Shown: positions 35,742-44,767 of the stretch, one piece after another
Layout: every line of letters starts with the position of its first letter
Numbering within the stretch: the stretch's first letter is position 1
Assembly (NCBI GenBank): GCA_019119635.1
Contig: DWWP01000002.1
Location: 1 to 47,050, forward strand
DNA length: 47,050 nucleotides
Direction of reading: 5' to 3'
Source: Candidatus Dietzia intestinipullorum
Lineage (GTDB): Bacteria; Actinomycetota; Actinomycetes; Mycobacteriales; Mycobacteriaceae
Notes under the pieces: model-generated
Database searches by the model: none
Told to the model about the DNA's origin: nothing
Seen by the model: the letters and a program-made list of their open reading frames with translations, nothing else
Position numbers and translations under genes: made by a program

Positions 35742-36800
35742 TCAGAACGTCTTGGCGTCGATCACGAACCTGTAGCGCACGTCCGAGTTCACCACACGGT
35801 CGTAGGCCTCGTTGATCTTGTCCGCCGCGATCATCTCGATCTCCGCGGTGACCCCGTGACGCGCACAGAACTCGAGCATCTCCTGGGTCTCGGGGATGCC
35901 GCCGATCATGGACCCGGTGAGGATCTTGCGACCGGCGGCGAGAGAGCCCGCCCGCACGGACATCGGCTCGGTGGGGATGCCGATCCCGACGAGCGCGCCA
36001 CGCGGCTTGAGCGTGGCGAGGAACCGGTCCACGGGGAGGTTCGCGGAGACCGTGTTGAGGATGACGTCGAACGTCCCGCGCAACCCCCTCAGCGTCTCGC
36101 GACCCTCGTCACCGGCCGTCGCGTAGTGCTCCACGGCGCCGAAGCGCAGCGAATCGTCCCGCTTGGACGTGGTCTGCGACAGGACCGTCACCTCGGCGCC
36201 CATCGCCACGGCGAGCTGCACGCCCACGTGCCCGAGCCCGCCCATGCCGATCACCGCGACACTCATGCCCGGGCCGACGTTCCACTGCCGCAGCGGCGAG
36301 AACATGGTGATCCCCGCGCACAGCAACGGCGCGGCCGCCGCCGGGTCGAGCCCGTCCGGGATGGAGACGACCATGCGCTCCTCGACCACGATGTGCGTCG
36401 AGTAGCCGCCCTGGGTGACCGTCCCCTCCGGATGCCCCTCGGGCAGTGGCGAGCCGTAGGTCGCGACGGCCCCGTTCTCGCACTCCTGCTCCTGACCAGC
36501 CTCGCAGGACGAGCACTCGTGGCAGGCCCCGACCAGACAGCCGACGCCCACCCGGTCACCGACCGAGTGCCGGGTGACCTCGGACCCGACCTCGCGGACG
36601 AGGCCGACGATCTCGTGGCCCGGCGTCACCGGGTACTCGGCGCTCCCCCACTCGCTGCGCGCGTGGTGGATGTCGGAGTGGCAGATGCCGGCGAACTCGA
36701 TCTCGATGAGCACGTCCGCCGGCCCGGTCTCGCGCCGCCGGATCGTGGTCTTCTCCAGCGGCGCGTCCGGCGCGGTGGCGGTGACGGCGGCGACGTCCAT
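35742..36800 (-). CDS. NAD(P)-dependent zinc alcohol dehydrogenase
   Basis: 352 aa from ATG 36800 ([20 protein letters not shown]). MDR-superfamily cinnamyl-alcohol-dehydrogenase/YahK type. Catalytic zinc ligands sit in [11 protein letters not shown] and TPGHEIVG; the structural zinc loop is [15 protein letters not shown]. The nucleotide motif is [15 protein letters not shown]. Reduces aldehydes or oxidises alcohols, usually with NADPH. GGGAGA stands before the ATG, and a TACCGT box lies at 36838-36843 (minus). It separates the EspC-like gene from the WXG100-like gene on the opposite strand. Confidence 0.93.
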   Translation of the reverse strand: MDVAAVTATAPDAPLEKTTIRRRETGPADVLIEIEFAGICHSDIHHARSEWGSAEYPVTPGHEIVGLVREVGSEVTRHSVGDRVGVGCLVGACHECSSCEAGQEQECENGAVATYGSPLPEGHPEGTVTQGGYSTHIVVEERMVVSIPDGLDPAAAAPLLCAGITMFSPLRQWNVGPGMSVAVIGMGGLGHVGVQLAVAMGAEVTVLSQTTSKRDDSLRFGAVEHYATAGDEGRETLRGLRGTFDVILNTVSANLPVDRFLATLKPRGALVGIGIPTEPMSVRAGSLAAGRKILTGSMIGGIPETQEMLEFCARHGVTAEIEMIAADKINEAYDRVVNSDVRYRFVIDAKTF

Positions 36801-36981
36801 GTGATCTCCCGGGGGTCGAGGTGAGGCGTACACCGCCACGGTAGAGGCCTGAGGCGTCACGGCGCCGTGGCCGCGGTCGACGGGATCGGTCGGAAAGTAA
36901 TGGAACCGAACCGTCGTACGGCGCGTCAGACAGGGTGACGGAAACACAGCGGGGGACGAGGACACGGGAAAGAGGCTGGTC

Positions 36982-37944
36982 GTGGCGTACTCGGTTGCGG
37001 AGATTCGACGGTGGGATGCCGGGGGACTCGCCACGGCCGGTACCGCCGTGGCCGAGCGGCTGGACAGGGTGGAGTCGGTGCGACGGACCCTCACCGAGGG
37101 ACGCGATGCGCTGGACGACGGCTGGGACGGCAGGGCCGCCGAAGCCGTTCTCGCGGCAGCCGAGGGGGAGAGGTCCCACACGAACGGGCTGATCGACGGA
37201 TTCGATGATCTCGCCGCCGCGCTGACGTCCGCGGAGCAGGCGCTCCGTCCGGCGGTGCAGGTGGTCAACGACAGGATCGCTGCTGCCGAGGCCGCCGGAC
37301 TCGTGGTGAGAGGGGATTCGATCGCCCCGGCGTCCGGAGCCGCCGACACCGAACAGTCGGTGGTCGACGAGCACGCCGAGGCACTCTCCCAGGCGGTCGA
37401 CACGGTGGCCTCGCTCGACCTCCACTACGGTCGCGAGATCGACGCGATCGCCGCCCGTCTCCACGCGGTGATCCCGCCGGAGGTCGACCGTGGTGTCATC
37501 CCCGGCCCCGACGATCCCTGGCCCGGGCGGGGCGTCGATGCGATGACCGGCGCGATGTCGGAAAGGTTCCCCAAGTTCGCGGACGAACTGGATCCGGCGA
37601 CTCGTGGGCGTCACGCTCTCGTGACCGCGCCGGATGATGTCGCGCGCTCGGCCGCTTCGGGGCTGAGGGGCCTCGGACGCGTGGCCGGCCCCCTCGGCGC
37701 GGGGATCACGGTCTACGACGGGCTGGAAGGTTATGCCAAGGGCGAGACATCGAAGGGCGAGGCAGTAATGGAGACCTCGGGGGCTCTCGGTGGTGGAGTT
37801 GTCGGTGGCATGGCCGCGGGCGCGGCTGTAGGTACGTTCCTCGGGCCGGTCGGCACGATCGTCGGAGTGGGGATCGGCGCAGCAGTCGGTGCTTACCTGG
37901 GACAAAAGGGTATGGACGAACTACACGATGCGGCTTTCCGATGA
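36982..37944 (+). CDS. WXG100-like protein with C-terminal glycine zipper (candidate type VII toxin)
   Basis: 320 aa from GTG 36982 with AAAGAGG upstream. The N-terminal helical domain ([20 protein letters not shown] ... [13 protein letters not shown]) has the W-x-G turn and length of WXG100/ESX-type effector heads. The middle is charged and helical ([20 protein letters not shown]). The C-terminus is a long glycine zipper, about 266-312: [35 protein letters not shown], with GxxxGxxxG spacing typical of membrane-inserting helices. Downstream (38014) lies a small single-span membrane protein with low GC, the usual place for an immunity gene. A pore-forming effector is inferred by analogy with LXG glycine-zipper toxins. 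A harmless membrane-anchored ESX-associated protein is the alternative. Confidence 0.68.
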   Translation: MAYSVAEIRRWDAGGLATAGTAVAERLDRVESVRRTLTEGRDALDDGWDGRAAEAVLAAAEGERSHTNGLIDGFDDLAAALTSAEQALRPAVQVVNDRIAAAEAAGLVVRGDSIAPASGAADTEQSVVDEHAEALSQAVDTVASLDLHYGREIDAIAARLHAVIPPEVDRGVIPGPDDPWPGRGVDAMTGAMSERFPKFADELDPATRGRHALVTAPDDVARSAASGLRGLGRVAGPLGAGITVYDGLEGYAKGETSKGEAVMETSGALGGGVVGGMAAGAAVGTFLGPVGTIVGVGIGAAVGAYLGQKGMDELHDAAFR

Positions 37945-38013
37945 GCTATCGGAGTGAGCAGCGCCGGGTCGGACAGGGCGCACGACAGTCAACAGACAAC
38001 GAGGGGTTTCTCT

Positions 38014-38265
38014 ATGGATCGTGACGACCTGGAAAGAGATACGGGGGAGCGCCAGACGCTTCAGCAGCGGTATGCGGCCTATATCGGTCATGATCGCCCG
38101 GACCGCTGGTTTGGGACGTGGGCGTGGTACAGGGGCGCTATCGCGAAGAATTTTCGAGAGAGACTGCGGGTTTACGATTTCAATATGCACGTATTAGTCG
38201 TGTCGACGATCGTTGTGGTTCTAATAATGATCTACGGCCTCATCTGGGGCGGACCGAACTTTTAG
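38014..38265 (+). CDS. Small membrane protein, candidate immunity protein
   Basis: 83 aa from ATG 38014 (MDRDDLERDTGERQTLQQRY) with GAGGGG upstream. Charged N-terminal half with aromatic motif DRPDRWFGTWAWYRGA, a basic patch, then one TM helix near the C-terminus (HVLVVSTIVVVLIMIYGLIW). By my count GC is about 54%, and about 47% over the last 105 nt, far below the window. It uses a TTA Leu codon and an ATA Ile codon, both rare in such genomes. This suggests recent acquisition. Position 69 bp after the glycine-zipper protein fits an immunity protein protecting the membrane. No homologue recognised. Confidence 0.68.
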   Translation: MDRDDLERDTGERQTLQQRYAAYIGHDRPDRWFGTWAWYRGAIAKNFRERLRVYDFNMHVLVVSTIVVVLIMIYGLIWGGPNF

Positions 38266-38349
38266 GTAGATCATCGACTGCGTAATAGCACCTTGAGCGG
38301 GGCTCGCCCGGGATCGCGCTACCGTGGCGGCAGGCGGTGAGGAGGTTCT

Positions 38350-39063
38350 GTGAGTCACGAGCACGCGGTCCCGCGCGGATCAGACGTCACCGACGCCACC
38401 GACACAGCCGACGACTTCGGCGTGCCGGCCCTGCCGGAGAAGCCGACCCTGCGCGGCTGGATCCACGCCGGCACCCTCCCGGTGGCGATCGTCCTGGGCG
38501 TGCTGCTTGTGGTGATCGCCGAGGGAACCGCGTTGACATGGGCGACCGCGGTGTTCTTGTCGTCGTCGTCAATCCTGTTCGGCGTCTCGGCGCTGTATCA
38601 CCGTCGCACCTGGTCACCCCGGGCGACCGCGCTCCTGCGGCGGATGGACCACTCCAACATCTTCCTGCTCATCGCCGGGACGTACACGCCGATGACCGTC
38701 GCGGCGCTCGAGCCGCCGTCGAGCACGATCCTGCTCGTGCTGGTGTGGGCGGGTGCGCTGATCGGCATCGCGTTCCGACTGTTCTGGCTCGGCGCCCCGC
38801 GATGGTTGTACGTCCTGCTCTACATCGGTCTGGGCTGGACGGCGGTGTGGTTCGCCGGCGATCTGATCGAGGCCGACCTCGCCGGCGTGATCCTCGTGCT
38901 GGTCGGCGGCCTCGCCTACACCGGCGGCGCCGTGGTCTACGGGCTCAAGCGACCCGACCCGGTGCCGGGCGTCTTCGGCTTCCACGAGGTGTTCCACCTG
39001 TGCACCGCGATCGCCTTCGCCTGCCACTGGACCGCGATGTTGCTGTTCGTGCTGGAGGCATGA
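38350..39063 (+). CDS. Hemolysin III / TrhA family membrane protein (PAQR)
   Basis: 237 aa from GTG 38350 with a strong AGGAGG. Seven spans and the PAQR hallmarks: SALYHRRTW (His ligand after TM2), MDHSNIFLLIAGTYTPM, and FHEVFHLCTAIAFACHW with the His pair. These residues form the metal site of PAQR proteins. An acidic N-terminal extension of about 35 residues precedes TM1. Bacterial members affect membrane fluidity or lipid metabolism (from family knowledge); they are not proven toxins despite the name. Confidence 0.92.
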   Translation: MSHEHAVPRGSDVTDATDTADDFGVPALPEKPTLRGWIHAGTLPVAIVLGVLLVVIAEGTALTWATAVFLSSSSILFGVSALYHRRTWSPRATALLRRMDHSNIFLLIAGTYTPMTVAALEPPSSTILLVLVWAGALIGIAFRLFWLGAPRWLYVLLYIGLGWTAVWFAGDLIEADLAGVILVLVGGLAYTGGAVVYGLKRPDPVPGVFGFHEVFHLCTAIAFACHWTAMLLFVLEA

Positions 39064-39131
39064 CGGCCGCCACCAGCTGACGGACGTCGTCACGCGGAGC
39101 CGGACGCCCGGCGAGCAGTAGGCTCGGGCGG

Positions 39132-39518
39132 GTGAACACCGAATCCGGGAAGAAGGCCACCGTCGCCTACTGGGCCATGCCCGCCGCGCTCGCCGGGATG
39201 GGCGTGCTGCACTTCGCCAAGCCGGAGCCGTTCTACGGGCTCATCCCGCCGGAGCTGCCGGGCACCAAGAAGGCGTGGACCTACGGCTCGGGGGTCGCCG
39301 AGCTCGCGGTGGCGGGCCTACTCGCCTCGCCGCGCACGCGCCGGGCCGGCGGCACGGCCGCGCTGGTGCTGTTCATCGGCGTGTTCCCCGGCAACCTGCA
39401 GATGGTGCGCGCCTGGCGCCGCAAGCCGGTGTGGCCCTGGCAGGCGATCGCGTGGGGCCGGCTGCCGCTGCAGATCCCGATGATCATGGCCGCAGACCGC
39501 ATCCGTCGCGGGGCCTGA
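39132..39518 (+). CDS. DoxX-like membrane protein
   Basis: 128 aa from GTG 39132. TAGGCT (39119-39124) lies 7 nt upstream, a leaderless layout. Four hydrophobic segments and the DoxX-like pattern GMGVLHFAKPEPFYGLIPPE, YGSGVAELAVAGLL, GVFPGNLQM fit the family annotated as DoxX or 'MauE-like' membrane proteins. Function unknown. Confidence 0.78.
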   Translation: MNTESGKKATVAYWAMPAALAGMGVLHFAKPEPFYGLIPPELPGTKKAWTYGSGVAELAVAGLLASPRTRRAGGTAALVLFIGVFPGNLQMVRAWRRKPVWPWQAIAWGRLPLQIPMIMAADRIRRGA

Positions 39519-39529
39519 CCACACGGGGC

Positions 39530-40294
39530 CTACTGCGGCCCGCCGGCCTGCGGGTACGGCGCCGGACGACGACCGCGCTCGGGGTGCAGTGCCGCCACCG
39601 CGGCGCAGATGATCACGAGGACGTAGACGACGATCGTCGCGTAGAAGCCCGCGCCCGCCCCGAGGCCGGAATCGGGGCTCGGTCCGGGCTGCGGCGTGGG
39701 GCCCGACGAGTCGCTGAACACAGCGGCCGTGAGCAGGACGACGGCCACTACCAGGAGCTGCGGTATCACGCCCATCAGGGCGACCGTGGCGCCGAGCTGG
39801 CGGGCGGTGGTGAGCATGAGCAGACCACCGACGAGCACGAGCAGCGCGGACAACATGAGCATGGCCGCGAAGGGGCCCATGACGGTCTGGATCCCCATCT
39901 CCGTGAAGCCGAGCTCGAGGGCGTCCGACTCGGACAGTGCGCGTTCGGCCAGCGAACTCAAGCTGACAGTGCCGCGCGCCGAGACGCTCATGGTGCCGTC
40001 GACCAGACTGCTGCTGGAATCGCGGATCCACGCCAGGCTCGGGGTCGCCAGCAGGATCAGACCGGAGACCAGTGTCACGGCCGCTGCCACGAGGGCGCCG
40101 ATGTCGCGTGTGAGGAAGGCGATCACGCGGGCCCCGGTGCCGGGGCCCTGCGGGGGGTAACCGGCGTAACCGGGAGTGGCCTGGCCGGGATAGGCCTGCG
40201 CTGGGTCGCCCTGCCCTGGTGTGTGCTGCCCTTGCTGCGGGGCCTGCCACCGGCCGGGGTCGCCGCCGGTGTTGTTGCCCTGTGACGAGGTCAT
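39530..40294 (-). CDS. Four-TM protein with Pro/Gln-rich N-terminus (downstream partner)
   Basis: 254 aa from ATG 40294. A ~50-residue Gln/Pro/Gly-rich N-terminal tail (PQQGQHTPGQGDPAQAYPGQ) is followed by four TM segments with a ~50-residue extracytoplasmic loop (SSSSLVDGTMSVSARGTVSL). ATGA overlap (40291-40294) with the upstream gene shows coupling. Unassigned family, seen in Mycobacteriales near cell-envelope loci. AGGAGG precedes the start. Confidence 0.75.
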   Translation of the reverse strand: MTSSQGNNTGGDPGRWQAPQQGQHTPGQGDPAQAYPGQATPGYAGYPPQGPGTGARVIAFLTRDIGALVAAAVTLVSGLILLATPSLAWIRDSSSSLVDGTMSVSARGTVSLSSLAERALSESDALELGFTEMGIQTVMGPFAAMLMLSALLVLVGGLLMLTTARQLGATVALMGVIPQLLVVAVVLLTAAVFSDSSGPTPQPGPSPDSGLGAGAGFYATIVVYVLVIICAAVAALHPERGRRPAPYPQAGGPQ

Positions 40295-41070
40295 GCCATC
40301 CACCTCCTGATCCGGATGAACTCCCGGTAGATGATCATCCCCAGGTAGACGAGCAGAGCGATCGTCATGATGACGAGAGCGAAGGTCGACAGGCCCAGGC
40401 CGAGTCGCGCCTCCGGCATGAAGGCCGACAGTAGGCCGCCCAGCAGATCCGCGGAGCCGAATATGCCACTGCTGGCCTCGCCGATCGCATCGGCCAGATT
40501 GCCGACCGCCTCCGCCGGCACCCGCGCGTACCCGAGGAACACGGTGCCGAGCAGCATGAGTCCGGCACCGAGGGTGTGGACCCGGTCCAGGGCGACGAGC
40601 AGCCCGCCGGCGATCAGGCACAATGCCGCGACCACCAACATGATCCCGACGTACACCGTGAGCGCGCGGATCGCCTCCACATCGTCGCCGTCGAGCGAGT
40701 TGAGCGCGGCCATGTCACTCCAGCGGCTGCCGCTGGACGCGGACACCCCCCGGAACGGGGCGAGGCTGTACTCGATGAGCCCGCCCGTGGAGCGGTCGAA
40801 CACCGCCCACCACGAGAACAGGCAGCTCAGCAGGGTGAGCAGGCCGGCCACGACGGCGAGCCCACCGGGCATCCGCATGACGCGAGCCTGCCAGGGCATG
40901 GAGCGGACCTGTCGGACGGCCTGGCCGGCGAAAGCGGAGGCGCCCGGAGCCCCGTACGGTGCGTAGCCCTGCTGCGGGGACTCCTGGTCGGTGTCTGTCC
41001 GGGGTAGCCGTGTGGTCGGGTCCTCGCCGGGGGGTGGTCCGGAGTCCGGGGCTCCGTCGTCGTCTGCCAT
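40291..41070 (-). CDS. Four-TM protein with acidic/Pro-rich N-terminus (upstream partner)
   Basis: 259 aa from ATG 41070 with AGGAG upstream. The cytosolic N-terminus is acidic and Pro-rich (MADDDGAPDSGPPPGEDPTT, then QQGYAPYGAPGASAF). Four TM segments follow with a long loop after TM1 (VFDRSTGGLIEYSLAPFRGV). The size and layout parallel the downstream protein, suggesting an ancient duplication and a heteromeric complex. Function unknown. Confidence 0.75.
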   Translation of the reverse strand: MADDDGAPDSGPPPGEDPTTRLPRTDTDQESPQQGYAPYGAPGASAFAGQAVRQVRSMPWQARVMRMPGGLAVVAGLLTLLSCLFSWWAVFDRSTGGLIEYSLAPFRGVSASSGSRWSDMAALNSLDGDDVEAIRALTVYVGIMLVVAALCLIAGGLLVALDRVHTLGAGLMLLGTVFLGYARVPAEAVGNLADAIGEASSGIFGSADLLGGLLSAFMPEARLGLGLSTFALVIMTIALLVYLGMIIYREFIRIRRWMA

Positions 41071-41347
41071 CTGGCGGCACTCCTACTCTTCTGGCGTCCT
41101 GCCACGCCTAGTCTGGGTACGAGCTAATAGTAGAATGTGTTCGCACGTCGAGGGTGCTCATCCTCGGACCGGGCCCCGCTCTGGCGGGTCACGTATGACC
41201 AGCTCGTCGCCGTCATCGTCGCCAGGTCGGGCGGTGGCGACAGGGACGGTGCACCGGTGACAGGTGAGAAAATGGTCACGGTGAGGGGGCAGCGTGTGCC
41301 CGCCGGACACCGCCCATAGTCCGACGAAGAGTGAAAGAATCCACGAT

Positions 41348-42340
41348 GTGAACACCCTCGGACTGGTCCTTATCGGCGTCGGCGTGCTCATCGCCGTGGG
41401 CGGCGTCGTCGTCATCATCTCGGGCCGGCGGGCACGGGCGGCGAGCCCCGGCACCGCGATGCCCTCCGCGCAGGCCGGGCAGCACGGCGACTGGGCTGCG
41501 GACGGCCACGGCGGGCAGGCCCCGACGGGGGCCGCGACGGTCGTTGGTGCCCTGCTCACCGTGGTCGGCGTGGTGCTCGCGGTGAGCGGCGGCGCCATGT
41601 CGCTCCTGCTTTCCGACGAAGGCTCGGGCCGCGTCGGCGATGAGGTCGTGGCCGTGGGGGCCGATGAGGGGGCGACACCCACCGCGGACCTCGCCGGCCC
41701 CGGCACCGAGTGCGGGCAGGTGGAGCCGCCCGCGGGCCGGCCCGGGCCGGTGCGGGTGGAAGAAGGCCAGATCGGGTGTGACGAGGCGGTCGCCGTGGTG
41801 CAGAAGTACTACGAGTTACCCACCGACCCGGAAGGCGGCAACACCGCGCCCAAGGAGTTCGACGGCTGGCGCTGCACGACCGCCACCGCCGGATCCGCCG
41901 CCGAACGGGGTTACGGCACGTCCTGCCGCACCGCTGACACGCACCTCGTGGTCCCGCTGGTCGACGGCGCAGACGGTTCCGAGAGGCCCGAACCCGCGCC
42001 TGCACCGCGCGGCGATCTCGGGCTGGCCACGCCGATGTCCCATCCGAGCTGCGACGGACGAGGGATCGTGGTGCTCTACTCGGCCGTGACCCCGGGGTCC
42101 TACGAGTCCGAGATCCAGACGGCGTTGGCGAACAATCCCGGGTCGAGCTACCTGCGCACCGACCAGGCCTGCCCCTCACTGCGTTCGCGCGACGACAACG
42201 GCAACGTCATCTACGCCGTCTACCGTCAGTCCGGCTACTCGCACGCCCAGCTGTGCTCGGACGTTGCGGCCGCGCCGGCGGGGGCCTACGGCCGCTGGCT
42301 CGACGTGACCAGTGATCCGGACCAGCTGGTGCGGTGCTGA
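41348..42340 (+). CDS. Two-TM anchored protein with orphan STPK-sensor-like C-terminal domain
   Basis: 330 aa from GTG 41348 (VNTLGLVLIGVGVLIAVGGV). Two TM segments (about 3-24 and 64-87), an extracellular linker with Cys pairs (GTECGQVEPP, IGCDEAVAV), then a C-terminal domain with CDGRGIVVLYSAVTPGSYES, GSSYLRTDQACPSLRSRDDN, NVIYAVYRQSGYS. That last module, to my knowledge, is common in the extracytoplasmic part of actinobacterial Ser/Thr kinases and related proteins. No kinase is encoded here. The region 41071-41347 upstream holds an AT-rich patch (TAGAAT at 41131-41136, TACTAT on the other strand) that may be a divergent promoter for this gene and 40291-41070; I see no gene in it. Confidence 0.72.
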   Translation: MNTLGLVLIGVGVLIAVGGVVVIISGRRARAASPGTAMPSAQAGQHGDWAADGHGGQAPTGAATVVGALLTVVGVVLAVSGGAMSLLLSDEGSGRVGDEVVAVGADEGATPTADLAGPGTECGQVEPPAGRPGPVRVEEGQIGCDEAVAVVQKYYELPTDPEGGNTAPKEFDGWRCTTATAGSAAERGYGTSCRTADTHLVVPLVDGADGSERPEPAPAPRGDLGLATPMSHPSCDGRGIVVLYSAVTPGSYESEIQTALANNPGSSYLRTDQACPSLRSRDDNGNVIYAVYRQSGYSHAQLCSDVAAAPAGAYGRWLDVTSDPDQLVRC

Positions 42341-42363
42341 CCGGTGGTATCCGCCGCCCCGGC

Positions 42364-43797
42364 TCAGTCCTGGCGGGTCATCGGGTCGGAGCCGTCCCAG
42401 GCCGAGACATTTCTGGCCTGCGGCAGGTCGTCCCGGTGGAAGACCGGGTTGTGGCCGGTGGCCTTCTGCTTCAGGTAGTGGCGTAGCAGCGCCACGGCCA
42501 GGCCACCGAGCGGGAGGATGGCGATGAGGTTGATGGTCGCCATGAAGCCCATGAACAGGTCGGCCAGCCCCCAGACCAGGTCCACGGAGCCGAGCGCGCC
42601 GCCGAAGACCGCGAGCAGCACGAGGGCGCGGAACGCGGTGATGGTGCGCGGGCTGTTCCGCAGGAAGTTGATGTTGGCCTCGCCGTAGTACGAGTTCCCC
42701 AGGATGGAGGAGAAGGCGAGGAAGAAGATCACGACGGTGATGAACGGCACGCCCCACGCGCCGACCTGGGACGCCAGGGAGTCCTGGGTGAGCGAGATGC
42801 CCTCGCGGTCGCCCCCGAACTCGGGATCGGCCAACAGGATGATGAACGCGGTGGCCGAGCACACGACCAGGGTGTCGAAGTAGACGCCGAGGGACTGGAC
42901 CAGTCCCTGCTTGACGGGGTGGGAGACCGACGCGGTGGCGGCGGCGTTGGGGACCGAGCCCATGCCGGCCTCGTTGGAGAACAGGCCGCGGCGCATGCCC
43001 TGCATGATCGCGGCGCCGATCGCGGCGCCGGCGACCTCGCGGAAGCCCAGGGCGTGGCCGACGATCATGGAGATCAGCTCGGGGACCTCGGTGATGTTGA
43101 GCGCCACCACGGCGAGGGCCACCACGACATACGCCGAGGCCATGACGGGGACGAGGACCTCGGTGACCGCGGACAGTCGCCGGATCCCGCCGAAGATGAC
43201 CAGGCCGGTGACCACGACCAGCGCCAGGCCGACGAGCACGGCGGCCAGGGTGCTCTCGAGGCTGAACTGGTTCTGCACGGATTCGGAGATGGAGTTGGCC
43301 TGGACGGCGTTGAAGACGAACCCGTAGGTCACGGTGATGATCACCGCGAACAGGGCCGCGACGGGTTTCCATCCCAGCCCGTCGCGGATGTAGTAGGCGG
43401 GGCCGCCGATGTAGGAGTCCTTGCCCTTGACCTTGTAGAGCTGGGCCAACGTGGACTCGATGAACGCGGTGGCGCCGCCGAGGATCGCGATGAGCCACAT
43501 CCAGAACACCGCGCCGGGCCCGCCGACGGTGATGGCGATCGCCACGCCGGCGACGTTGCCGGTCCCCACCCGCGAGGCGGCGGAGACCGTGAAGGCCCGG
43601 AAGGCCGAGATGCCCTTCCTGCCGGTGTCGATCTCCGACGGTTTCTCGCCGATCGTCCGCAGCATCTCCGGGAACAGCCGGACCTGGACGAACAGCGTGC
43701 TGACGGAATAGAACAGGCCCGCCGCCAGCAGCAGCGCGATGACGAGGTACCAGTAGACGTCATTGACGGAGGCGACGAGATCGGTGAGGGCGGTCAC
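42364..43797 (-). CDS. Alanine/glycine:cation symporter (AGCS family)
   Basis: 477 aa from GTG 43797. Na+- or H+-coupled uptake of alanine/glycine through the plasma membrane. The family signature is clear: TVSAASRVGTGNVAGVAIAI, GGPGAVFWMWLIAILGGATA, GMRRGLFSNEAGMGSVPNAA. About eleven spans are seen. TATCGT (43805-43810, minus) stands 7 nt before the GTG, implying leaderless transcription. It is divergent from the patatin gene across a 68-bp gap in which both -10 boxes lie. Confidence 0.94.
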   Translation of the reverse strand: MTALTDLVASVNDVYWYLVIALLLAAGLFYSVSTLFVQVRLFPEMLRTIGEKPSEIDTGRKGISAFRAFTVSAASRVGTGNVAGVAIAITVGGPGAVFWMWLIAILGGATAFIESTLAQLYKVKGKDSYIGGPAYYIRDGLGWKPVAALFAVIITVTYGFVFNAVQANSISESVQNQFSLESTLAAVLVGLALVVVTGLVIFGGIRRLSAVTEVLVPVMASAYVVVALAVVALNITEVPELISMIVGHALGFREVAGAAIGAAIMQGMRRGLFSNEAGMGSVPNAAATASVSHPVKQGLVQSLGVYFDTLVVCSATAFIILLADPEFGGDREGISLTQDSLASQVGAWGVPFITVVIFFLAFSSILGNSYYGEANINFLRNSPRTITAFRALVLLAVFGGALGSVDLVWGLADLFMGFMATINLIAILPLGGLAVALLRHYLKQKATGHNPVFHRDDLPQARNVSAWDGSDPMTRQD

Positions 43798-43804
43798 TCC
43801 CGTG

Positions 43805-43858
43805 ACGATAACGGACCGACCGGCGGCCGGACGGCGCCCCCACGGAAAGTCCTACGCT
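43805..43858. promoter_or_regulatory. Divergent leaderless promoters, symporter/patatin
   Basis: TATCGT (minus, 43805-43810) serves GTG 43797 and TACGCT (plus, 43853-43858) serves GTG 43866; each lies exactly 7 nt from its start. The two transcripts begin about 69 bp apart, so -35 regions must overlap. Confidence 0.6.
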
Positions 43859-43865
43859 GGTCCGT

Positions 43866-44756
43866 GTGACCGACCTCGAGCCCACCGCCCCCGACGTCGC
43901 CGTGCTCTTCGAAGGCGGCGGGATGCGCGCGGTCCACACCGCCGGCGTGGTGGTGACCCTGCTCGAAGCGGGAATCCACCCCGGGCTCGCCGCCGGGATC
44001 TCGGCGGGCGCCTCGCACACGGCCAACTACCTCTCGCGGGACGCCACACGCGCCCGCAACAGCTTCGTGGACCTGGCGGCGGACCCCAACTTCGGCGACT
44101 GGCGCAGCTTCGCCCGCGGCAAGGGGCTGTTCAACGCCGAGTACATCTACGAGCAGACGGGTCTGCCGGACCAGGCGCTGCCGTACGACTTCGAGACCTA
44201 CCGCGCCAGCGGCACGGCCGCGCGGATCGGCACGTTCCGCTGCTCGGACGGGGCGACGGTCTTCTGGACCGAGGACGACGCCGCGACCATGCCGGAGCTG
44301 ATGCGGATGGTCCGCTCGTCGTCGACGATGCCGGTGTGGATGCCGCCGGTGCTCATCGACGGGGAGTACTACGTGGACGGGGCGCTGGGGCACGACGGCG
44401 GGGTCCCGCTGTCCGCCGCGCAGGAGGCCGGGTACGAGAAGTTCCTCGTCGTCCTCACCCAGCCGCACGGGTACCGCAAGGTCCCGCCGCGGCGGCTGAC
44501 GCCGTTCTACCGCTCGTACTTCCGCCGGTTCCCCGCGGTGGGCGAGGCGCTGCAACGCCGGTGGGCGCTCTACAACGAGACGCTGGACGAGATCGAGGAG
44601 CTGGAGGAGTCGGGGCGGGCGATCGTGTTCCGGCCCGAGCGGGTGATGATCCGGAGCTACGAGCGCAAGGTCGACCGGCTGGCCGAGGCCTATGAGCTGG
44701 GTCTGGAGCAGGCGCGCGGGGAGGTCGACGCCTGGCGGGCGTTCTGCGGTATGTAG
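43866..44756 (+). CDS. Patatin-like phospholipase (YjjU type)
   Basis: 296 aa from GTG 43866. FEGGGMRAV at 16-24 gives the Gly-rich oxyanion site, GISAGAS at 44-50 the nucleophile Ser46, and the DGA/DGG dyad is at 171-179 (VDGALGHDGG). All catalytic parts of a patatin Ser-Asp hydrolase are intact. The C-terminal helix is charged and long. It resembles E. coli YjjU. No secretion signal, so cytosolic or membrane-peripheral. It ends 48 bp before the sirA start, but the sulfur operon has its own promoter. Confidence 0.9.
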   Translation: MTDLEPTAPDVAVLFEGGGMRAVHTAGVVVTLLEAGIHPGLAAGISAGASHTANYLSRDATRARNSFVDLAADPNFGDWRSFARGKGLFNAEYIYEQTGLPDQALPYDFETYRASGTAARIGTFRCSDGATVFWTEDDAATMPELMRMVRSSSTMPVWMPPVLIDGEYYVDGALGHDGGVPLSAAQEAGYEKFLVVLTQPHGYRKVPPRRLTPFYRSYFRRFPAVGEALQRRWALYNETLDEIEELEESGRAIVFRPERVMIRSYERKVDRLAEAYELGLEQARGEVDAWRAFCGM

Positions 44757-44767
44757 GCAGACCTTAT

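Noticed and set aside
36556-37905. A 449-aa minus-strand frame antisense to the WXG100-like gene
   Set aside because: Composition is Arg/Gly/His-rich shadow sequence; the sense frame has a ribosome site, a W-x-G turn and a structured glycine zipper.
34644-38265. A full type VII secretion locus
   Set aside because: No EccC-type ATPase, EccB/D/E, mycosin or classical EsxA/B pair is present; only candidate substrates are.
41137-41319. A 60-codon plus-strand frame between 41071 and 41347
   Set aside because: No ribosome site, Ser/Arg/Gly-rich random composition, and it overlaps the likely divergent promoter region.
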